A stretch of DNA of 12,218 nt from Flavobacteriales bacterium (GTDB lineage Bacteria; Bacteroidota; Bacteroidia; Flavobacteriales; Flavobacteriaceae): NCBI GenBank assembly GCA_002737105.1, contig NSHO01000042.1:1-12218 (forward strand), in the 5' to 3' direction. The stretch's first letter is position 1; each line of letters opens with the position of its first letter. Below are positions 7,264 to 12,218 of this stretch, piece after piece. The notes beneath the pieces were generated by a model. That model did no database searches, was not told the DNA's origin, and saw only the letters and a program-made list of their open reading frames with translations. Made by a program: the position numbers and the translations under genes.

Positions 7264-7622
7264 TGGCAAAAGAAAGCAGTATATATAGTCTATTAAAAGC
7301 GAAATTCTTAATTGATGATGACGCACTTAAAACATGGAAATTTATAATTTTCGTTTTTTCATTAGCTATGTTGATGGTCTATTTTAACCATAACTACGAT
7401 GAAAAAAATTATAGAATTACAAGTTTAACTAATGAAGTAAAAGAATTGCGTTCAAAATTTGTAGATACACGTTCTGAATTAATGAAATTAAAAATGGAGT
7501 CAACTGTTTCAAAAAAAATGGAAACAAGGCAAATTATTCCATCCACAGTTCCTCCAAAAAAAATTGTAATAAAAAAACCAGCAGAAAAAAGTTTTATAGA
7601 CAAATTAAAAATATGGCAATAA
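7263..7622 (+). CDS. ftsL: FtsL-like cell division protein
   Basis: This small bitopic membrane protein of 119 residues has a short N-terminal cytoplasmic part (1-25), one membrane segment at about 26-42 (WKFIIFVFSLAMLMVYF) and a heptad-like coiled-coil at about 47-85. A lysine/proline-rich tail (96-119, with PPKKIVIKKPAEK) follows. FtsL proteins join the FtsQ/FtsB complex at the septum and help activate FtsW-FtsI. Sequence conservation across phyla is low, so the call rests on size, topology and its place between rsmH and ftsI. The residues resemble the flavobacterial FtsL-like family. The basic tail is longer than in many FtsL proteins. It starts on the last base of the rsmH stop and overlaps ftsI by 10 bp. 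Confidence 0.88.
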   Translation: MAKESSIYSLLKAKFLIDDDALKTWKFIIFVFSLAMLMVYFNHNYDEKNYRITSLTNEVKELRSKFVDTRSELMKLKMESTVSKKMETRQIIPSTVPPKKIVIKKPAEKSFIDKLKIWQ

Positions 7623-9595
7623 AAAACGACAATATAATTTCTTACCGACTAGCATTTGTGGTGGTTTGCGTTGTTGCTTTTTCTTTTGCAATTGCTATAA
7701 AATTATTTAACATACAATGGGTTGGTGGCGATTATTATAGAGATTTAGCCAAACAACGCACCGTTAAAAATTTCGAAATTCCTGCCAATAAAGGAAATAT
7801 TTATTCTTCAGACGGAAGTTTATTGGCCACTTCTATTCCTGAATACACTATTCGTTTTGATGCGGTGACACCATCAGAAGAAAATTTTGAAAAATATTAT
7901 GTCGCCTTGTCGGACTCTTTAGCCAAGTTAGTTGGAAAATCTTCTGGCGAATTTCAAAGAGATTTACGTAAAGCAAAAAACACCAAAAACAGGTATTTTT
8001 TAGTGGCAAAAAAATTAACATTTACAGAATACATGCGCGTAAAGCAGTTTCCGCTTTTCAGGTTGGGTGCTAATAAAGGCGGCATAATTGCCGAACAGCA
8101 AACGGTGCGTAAACATCCTGTAGGATTAATTGCAAACAGGACTATTGGTTATGAACGCGATGGTAATCAAGGGAAAGGTTTAGAATACGCATTTCGTAAA
8201 TATTTAAATGGAACAAACGGACACCATTGGATGCAAAAAATTGCAAAAAATCAGTGGAAACCTATTTCTGATATTAATGAATTAGATCCAGTTGATGGGT
8301 ACGATGTAATTTCAACTATTGATGTATTTATTCAAGACATTGCGCATCATGCATTATTAAAACAATTAGAGTTTTATAAAGCTGATCATGGTTGTGTAGT
8401 AGTTATGGAAACCAATACGGGTTACATAAAAGCCATTTCAAATTTAGGAAAATCGGAAGATGGAACGTATTTTGAATCTCAAAATTATGCACTTACGGAA
8501 TCTCACGAGCCAGGCTCTACCTTTAAATTAATGGATTTAATTGCTCTAATTGATGATAAAAAAGCAGATACTAGCTCGGTTTATAATTCTAATGGGGGTT
8601 TAGTTATGATTCAAGGTAGGCCTGTTAAAGATTCAAATCATCACGGATATGGAATAGCGTCATTAGCAAAAGGTTTTGAAGTATCTTCAAACACCATTTT
8701 GGTACAAGCAACTTACAAAGCTTATAAAAACAATCCATGGCAATTTATCAACAGAATTAATAGTTACGGCCTAAATAAAAAACAGGGTCTTCAAATTAAA
8801 GGAGAAGGACAACCTATAATTCCACAACCGGGATCTAAAAATTGGTATGGTACCACTTTACCTTGGATGGCATTTGGTTATGGCGTTTCTATGACCCCTT
8901 TACAATCACTTTCCTTGTATAATGCGGTAGCAAATAATGGTAAAATGTTAAAACCAATTTTTGTAAGTGAAATTAAAGAATGGAATAAAACCATTAAAAA
9001 ATACGATCCACAAGTAATTAATCCGAAAATATGTTCAGATGAAACTTTGTTAAAAGTTAGAAAAGTATTGGAAAACGTAGTAAAAAATGGAACAGGAAAA
9101 GGTTTGTATTCTGCAGATTTTTCAATGGCAGGAAAAACGGGAACCGCTCAGGTAGATTACAATAAAGCAGAAATGTCATATGCTTCTTCATTTGTTGGAT
9201 ATTTTCCTGCAGATCAACCAAAATATTCTTGCATAGTGGTAGTCCATAATCCAGACAAATCAAAAGGATATTATGGCGCCGATGTGGCAGGACCAGTTTT
9301 TAAAAGAATTGCACAAAAAATATTTACAGATGTACCAAGTACAAATAAATTTAAAAACATAAAATTAAAAAGTCCAAAACAAGAAGTACTATATCGTGAA
9401 TTTGAAAAAAAATCGCAAGGCTCCACAAACCTAATGCCAAATCTTGAAGGAATGGCAGGCATGGATGCAGTTTCTTTATTAGAAAATTTAGGATTAAAAG
9501 TAACATTTACAGGAGTTGGAAAAGTCAAAAAACAATCCATCAATCCAGGTGAAGCGTTTAAGAAAAACCAAATTATAACTATAGAATTATCGTGA
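7613..9595 (+). CDS. ftsI: Septal peptidoglycan transpeptidase, penicillin-binding protein 3 type
   Basis: This class B penicillin-binding protein cross-links septal peptidoglycan in the periplasm, paired with FtsW. It has 660 residues. A single N-terminal membrane anchor lies at about 13-31. The dimerisation/pedestal domain covers about 50-230 and includes the motif normally written RGxI, here KGNI at 60-63. The transpeptidase domain follows (about 240-575) with all three active-site motifs: STFK (nucleophile Ser302, Lys305), SSN (358-360) and KTG (508-510, in AGKTGTAQ). One PASTA domain occupies about 605-660 (MPNLEGMAGMDAVSLLENLG and onward), as is common in Bacteroidota FtsI and unlike Escherichia coli FtsI. 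The ATG at 7613 overlaps ftsL by 10 bp, and the stop forms GTGA with the murE start. Beta-lactams would be expected to acylate Ser302. Confidence 0.96.
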   Translation: MAIKNDNIISYRLAFVVVCVVAFSFAIAIKLFNIQWVGGDYYRDLAKQRTVKNFEIPANKGNIYSSDGSLLATSIPEYTIRFDAVTPSEENFEKYYVALSDSLAKLVGKSSGEFQRDLRKAKNTKNRYFLVAKKLTFTEYMRVKQFPLFRLGANKGGIIAEQQTVRKHPVGLIANRTIGYERDGNQGKGLEYAFRKYLNGTNGHHWMQKIAKNQWKPISDINELDPVDGYDVISTIDVFIQDIAHHALLKQLEFYKADHGCVVVMETNTGYIKAISNLGKSEDGTYFESQNYALTESHEPGSTFKLMDLIALIDDKKADTSSVYNSNGGLVMIQGRPVKDSNHHGYGIASLAKGFEVSSNTILVQATYKAYKNNPWQFINRINSYGLNKKQGLQIKGEGQPIIPQPGSKNWYGTTLPWMAFGYGVSMTPLQSLSLYNAVANNGKMLKPIFVSEIKEWNKTIKKYDPQVINPKICSDETLLKVRKVLENVVKNGTGKGLYSADFSMAGKTGTAQVDYNKAEMSYASSFVGYFPADQPKYSCIVVVHNPDKSKGYYGADVAGPVFKRIAQKIFTDVPSTNKFKNIKLKSPKQEVLYREFEKKSQGSTNLMPNLEGMAGMDAVSLLENLGLKVTFTGVGKVKKQSINPGEAFKKNQIITIELS

Positions 9596-11055
9596 GTTTA
9601 TTAAAAGACATATTATATAAAGTAACAATTGAATCGGTTCACGGTACTACAGATTTGGCTATAGAAAAAATTGAGTTTGATTCTAGAAAGGTTTCAAAAA
9701 ACGATGTTTTTGTGGCAATAAAAGGTTCGCTTTCAGATGGCCATCAATTTATTGATAAAGCCATTTCTTCAGGTGCAATTGTTGTAGTTTGTGAAGATTT
9801 ACCAATATCATTAACAGAAAATATTACCTACGTGAAGGTGCTAAATGCTAATCAAGCATTAGCGTTTTTGTCAGCAAATTATTTTGATAATCCTTCACAA
9901 AAACTAAAATTAATTGGGATTACAGGCACTAACGGAAAAACTACAATTGCTTCGTTATTGTATCAAATGTTTAAAAATGCAGGATATAAAGTAGGATTAT
10001 TATCAACCGTTAAAATTATGGTTGATGAGGTTGAATATAAAGCGACACACACTACGCCAGATTCGCTAACTATTAATAAATATTTAGACGAAATGGTTGA
10101 GATAGGTTGCGAATTCTGTTTTATGGAAGTTTCCTCTCATGGTATTCATCAAAAACGTACCGAATCTTTATATTTTGAAGGCGGCGTGTTTACCAATTTA
10201 TCACATGATCATTTAGATTATCACGAAACATTTGCCGAATATAGGGATGTTAAAAAATCATTTTTTGATCATTTATCAAAATCTGCTTTTGCTATTACAA
10301 ATATTGATGACAAAAACGGAGAAGTAATGCTTCAAAACACATTGGCCAAAAAAAGAACTTACGCCTTAAAAACCTATGCTGATTTTAAAGCACAAATTTT
10401 AGAAAATCAATTATCTGGCTTGGTTTTAAAAATTAATAACGAAGAAGTTTGGACCAAATTAATTGGTTCGTTTAATGCATATAATATTTTAGCCATTTAT
10501 GGTGTAGCAATCGAATTAGGAATTGAAAGTACAGAAGTATTACGATTATTATCGGAATTAGAAAGTGTTTCAGGCCGTTTTCAGTTTGTTATTTCTACTA
10601 ATAAAATTACAGCAATAATTGATTATGCTCACACGCCAGACGCCTTGGAAAACGTGCTGAAAACAATAGAAAATATTCGTACAAAAAACGAACAATTAAT
10701 TACAATTGTTGGTTGTGGTGGTGATAGAGACAAAGCAAAGCGACCAATAATGGCAAATATTGCGGCTACATGGAGTGATAAAGCCATTTTTACTTCAGAC
10801 AATCCAAGAACAGAGCATCCACAAACCATAATTGAAGAAATGGAAGTTGGAGTAGAAGGTCAGTATTTTAAAAAAACACTTTCTATTTTAGATAGAAAAC
10901 AAGCCATAAAAACCGCTTGTCAAATGGCAAATTCAGGGGATATTATTTTAATTGCTGGAAAAGGTCATGAAACCTATCAAGAGATAAACGGAGTCCGTCA
11001 GGATTTTGACGATATGCAAATTGTACAAGAATTATTAAAACAATTAGAAAAATAA
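9592..11055 (+). CDS. murE: UDP-N-acetylmuramoyl-L-alanyl-D-glutamate--2,6-diaminopimelate ligase
   Basis: This cytoplasmic ATP-dependent Mur ligase adds the third amino acid to the peptidoglycan stem peptide. It has 487 residues in three domains. The UDP-binding N-domain runs to about 100, with DSRKVSKNDVFVAIKG. The central ATPase domain carries GITGTNGKTT (109-118), EVSSHGI (179-185) and the probably carbamylated Lys221. The C-terminal domain has DYAHTPDALE (344-353) and GKGHE (456-460). DNPR at 403-406 is the known signature for meso-diaminopimelate rather than lysine, so Gram-negative-type A1gamma peptidoglycan is expected. The start is GTG at 9592, overlapping the ftsI stop as GTGA; it yields MSLLKDILYKV, and no ATG is close by. 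This overlap suggests translational coupling. murF does not follow, which is normal for the phylum. Confidence 0.96.
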   Translation: MSLLKDILYKVTIESVHGTTDLAIEKIEFDSRKVSKNDVFVAIKGSLSDGHQFIDKAISSGAIVVVCEDLPISLTENITYVKVLNANQALAFLSANYFDNPSQKLKLIGITGTNGKTTIASLLYQMFKNAGYKVGLLSTVKIMVDEVEYKATHTTPDSLTINKYLDEMVEIGCEFCFMEVSSHGIHQKRTESLYFEGGVFTNLSHDHLDYHETFAEYRDVKKSFFDHLSKSAFAITNIDDKNGEVMLQNTLAKKRTYALKTYADFKAQILENQLSGLVLKINNEEVWTKLIGSFNAYNILAIYGVAIELGIESTEVLRLLSELESVSGRFQFVISTNKITAIIDYAHTPDALENVLKTIENIRTKNEQLITIVGCGGDRDKAKRPIMANIAATWSDKAIFTSDNPRTEHPQTIIEEMEVGVEGQYFKKTLSILDRKQAIKTACQMANSGDIILIAGKGHETYQEINGVRQDFDDMQIVQELLKQLEK

Positions 11056-11074
11056 AACAAATAAAATAAATCCC

Positions 11075-11116
11075 AAATTCCAATTTCGGAAATGTTTAAC
11101 ACACAATTTGGAATTT
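11075..11116. repeat. Stem-loop in the murE-mraY gap
   Basis: The 9-bp arms AAATTCCAA (11075-11083) and TTGGAATTT (11108-11116) are perfect reverse complements around a 24-nt loop. The left arm could instead pair with the second TTGGAATTT at 11122-11130. The stem is AT-rich and weak, with no strong T-run after it, so it may reduce read-through or protect the RNA but is unlikely to be a full terminator inside this operon. Confidence 0.5.
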
Positions 11117-11146
11117 AAAATTTGGAATTTAAAATTTAAAATTTTA
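11105..11146. repeat. 14-bp tandem repeat in the murE-mraY gap
   Basis: AATTTGGAATTTAA occurs twice in direct succession (11105-11118 and 11119-11132), followed by a third, degenerate copy (11133-11146) matching at 11 of 14 positions. It ends 4 bp before the mraY ATG. The array fills half of the only real gap between the cell-wall genes in view. I recall similar AAATTCCAA/TTGGAATTT motifs between genes in flavobacterial genomes, so it may be a dispersed intergenic repeat. Confidence 0.7.
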
Positions 11147-11150
11147 GAAC

Positions 11151-12218
11151 ATGTTATACTACATTTTTAAATATCTAGATGAAGCATACAATTTGCCAGG
11201 TGCTGGTTTGTTTCAATATATCACTTTCCGATCTGGAATAGCGGTTATTTTATCGCTTTTAATTTCTACCATTTATGGAAAAAGAATTATTAGTTATTTA
11301 AGAAACAAACAAGTTGGTGAAACGGTTCGTGAGTTAGGTTTAGATGGGCAAGTACAAAAAGCAGGAACCCCAACAATGGGTGGACTTATTATTATTTTAG
11401 CCACACTTGTTCCTGTTTTACTATTGGCAAAATTGGACAACATTTATATCATTTTGCTTTTGGTGACAACAATTTGGATGGGAAGTATTGGTTTTTTAGA
11501 TGATTACATTAAAGTTTTCAAAAAAGATAAAGATGGTTTAAAAGGAAGATTTAAAGTTATTGGTCAAATTGGACTTGGAATTATTGTAGGCGTTACTTTA
11601 TATTTTAACCCAAACGTAACGATAAAAGAAGATGTAGTGCTAAAAAAGCAAGGAATAGAAACGGTTATTAAATCCACTTCACCAGAAGTAAAATCAATGG
11701 AAACAACCATTCCATTTGTAAAAAACAATACGTTTGATTATGCCGAAGTACTTTCTTTTATGGGAGATGATTATCAAAATTGGGCTTGGTTAATTTTTAT
11801 TCCGGTGGTCATTTTTATCATAACTGCCGTTTCAAATGGTGCGAATTTAACAGACGGTATTGATGGTTTAGCGGCTGGCACTTCAGCTATTTCAGTGTTG
11901 GTTTTAGGTATTTTCACATTTGTATCTGGGAACATCATTTTTTCAAATTATCTAAATATTATGTACATCCCAAATTCGGGAGAAATGACTATTTATATTG
12001 CCGCGTTCGTAGGCGCATTAATTGGTTTTTTATGGTACAACACCTATCCAGCTACCGTATTTATGGGCGATACAGGAAGTTTAACTATCGGAGGAATTAT
12101 AGCTGTAATTGCTATCGCAGTTAGAAAAGAATTAATGATTCCTGTTTTATGTGGTATTTTCTTAGCGGAAAACTTTTCAGTTGTGTTACAAGTAGCTTAT
12201 TTCAAATATACCAAAAAG
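11151..12218 (+). CDS. mraY: Phospho-N-acetylmuramoyl-pentapeptide-transferase, 3' end missing
   Basis: The frame is open from the ATG at 11151 to the last base of the window: 356 codons with no stop. MraY is the integral inner-membrane enzyme that transfers phospho-MurNAc-pentapeptide to undecaprenyl phosphate, making lipid I. Family motifs are [10 protein letters not shown] (70-79), the catalytic Asp pair in FLDDYIK (Asp117-Asp118), [15 protein letters not shown] (229-243) and FMGDTGSL (304-311, Asp307 the likely Mg ligand). The frame ends in VAYFKYTKK, just before where the conserved C-terminal histidine-rich motif is expected, so about 50 residues lie outside the window. Between Asp118 and the NLTDG motif there is an extra segment of roughly 40 residues compared with Escherichia coli MraY, at about 155-205, in the periplasmic loop after the fourth membrane helix. 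It is separated from murE by 95 bp, unlike the overlapping genes before it. Confidence 0.96.
   Translation, partial: MLYYIFKYLDEAYNLPGAGLFQYITFRSGIAVILSLLISTIYGKRIISYLRNKQVGETVRELGLDGQVQKAGTPTMGGLIIILATLVPVLLLAKLDNIYIILLLVTTIWMGSIGFLDDYIKVFKKDKDGLKGRFKVIGQIGLGIIVGVTLYFNPNVTIKEDVVLKKQGIETVIKSTSPEVKSMETTIPFVKNNTFDYAEVLSFMGDDYQNWAWLIFIPVVIFIITAVSNGANLTDGIDGLAAGTSAISVLVLGIFTFVSGNIIFSNYLNIMYIPNSGEMTIYIAAFVGALIGFLWYNTYPATVFMGDTGSLTIGGIIAVIAIAVRKELMIPVLCGIFLAENFSVVLQVAYFKYTKK

Noticed and set aside
9271..9543. Open frame of 90 codons antisense to the 3' end of ftsI
   Set aside because: A shadow of the AT-rich coding strand, covering the C-terminal part of the transpeptidase region and most of the PASTA domain; no family features of its own.
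11105..11146. CRISPR-like array
   Set aside because: The units are 14 bp and contiguous with no spacers; this is a simple tandem repeat.
11056..11150. Loss of murF by deletion between murE and mraY
   Set aside because: Absence of murF from this position is usual in Bacteroidota, so no recent deletion is needed.
1..12218. Mobile, phage, defence or biosynthetic system
   Set aside because: Every gene is accounted for by housekeeping families or one DUF5916 protein; no transposase, integrase, terminal repeats or compositional break was seen.

Overview
The window is about two-thirds A+T and reads as chromosomal DNA of a Bacteroidota member, most likely family Flavobacteriaceae. Four things support this: the protein sequences resemble flavobacterial homologues as I remember them; promoters fit the Bacteroidota -7 consensus TAnnTTTG; starts lack Shine-Dalgarno sequences; and the cell-wall genes are in the Bacteroidota order (mraZ, rsmH, ftsL, ftsI, murE, mraY, with no murF between murE and mraY). 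I cannot name a genus.

Layout. (1) 10-2448 (+): a secreted or outer-membrane DUF5916 protein with a CBM9-like N-terminal domain. (2) 2564-4072 (+): gpmI, cofactor-independent phosphoglycerate mutase. It is preceded by a 14-bp-arm inverted repeat and followed by a hairpin that also serves the convergent gene pair. (3) 5580 down to 4136 (-): an alpha/beta hydrolase followed by the ribosome-assembly GTPase EngB, probably one transcript. (4) 5581-5909: a 329-bp divergent control region with a promoter on each side and, in front of mraZ, three contiguous 10-bp GTGGTA-type repeats that look like the MraZ operator. (5) 5910-12218 (+): the start of the division and cell wall (dcw) cluster. mraZ, rsmH, ftsL, ftsI and murE all overlap end to end (14, 1, 10 and 4 bp). 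A 95-bp AT-rich gap with 14-bp tandem repeats follows, then mraY, which runs off the window about 50 codons before its expected end.

How the genes work together. MraZ probably represses its own operon through the repeats. RsmH methylates 16S rRNA. FtsL and FtsI act at the septum, FtsI as the septal transpeptidase. MurE adds meso-diaminopimelate to the cytoplasmic peptidoglycan precursor, and MraY loads the finished precursor on the lipid carrier to give lipid I. EngB and RsmH both serve ribosome maturation, so ribosome and envelope functions sit on both sides of one control region.

I see no mobile element, CRISPR array, phage gene, tRNA, rRNA or toxin-antitoxin pair, and nothing that points to an undescribed multi-gene system. 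The points worth a second look are regulatory (MraZ box, TTG start, intergenic hairpins and repeats) and small protein deviations (a lysine in the FtsI RGxI motif, an enlarged MraY periplasmic loop).
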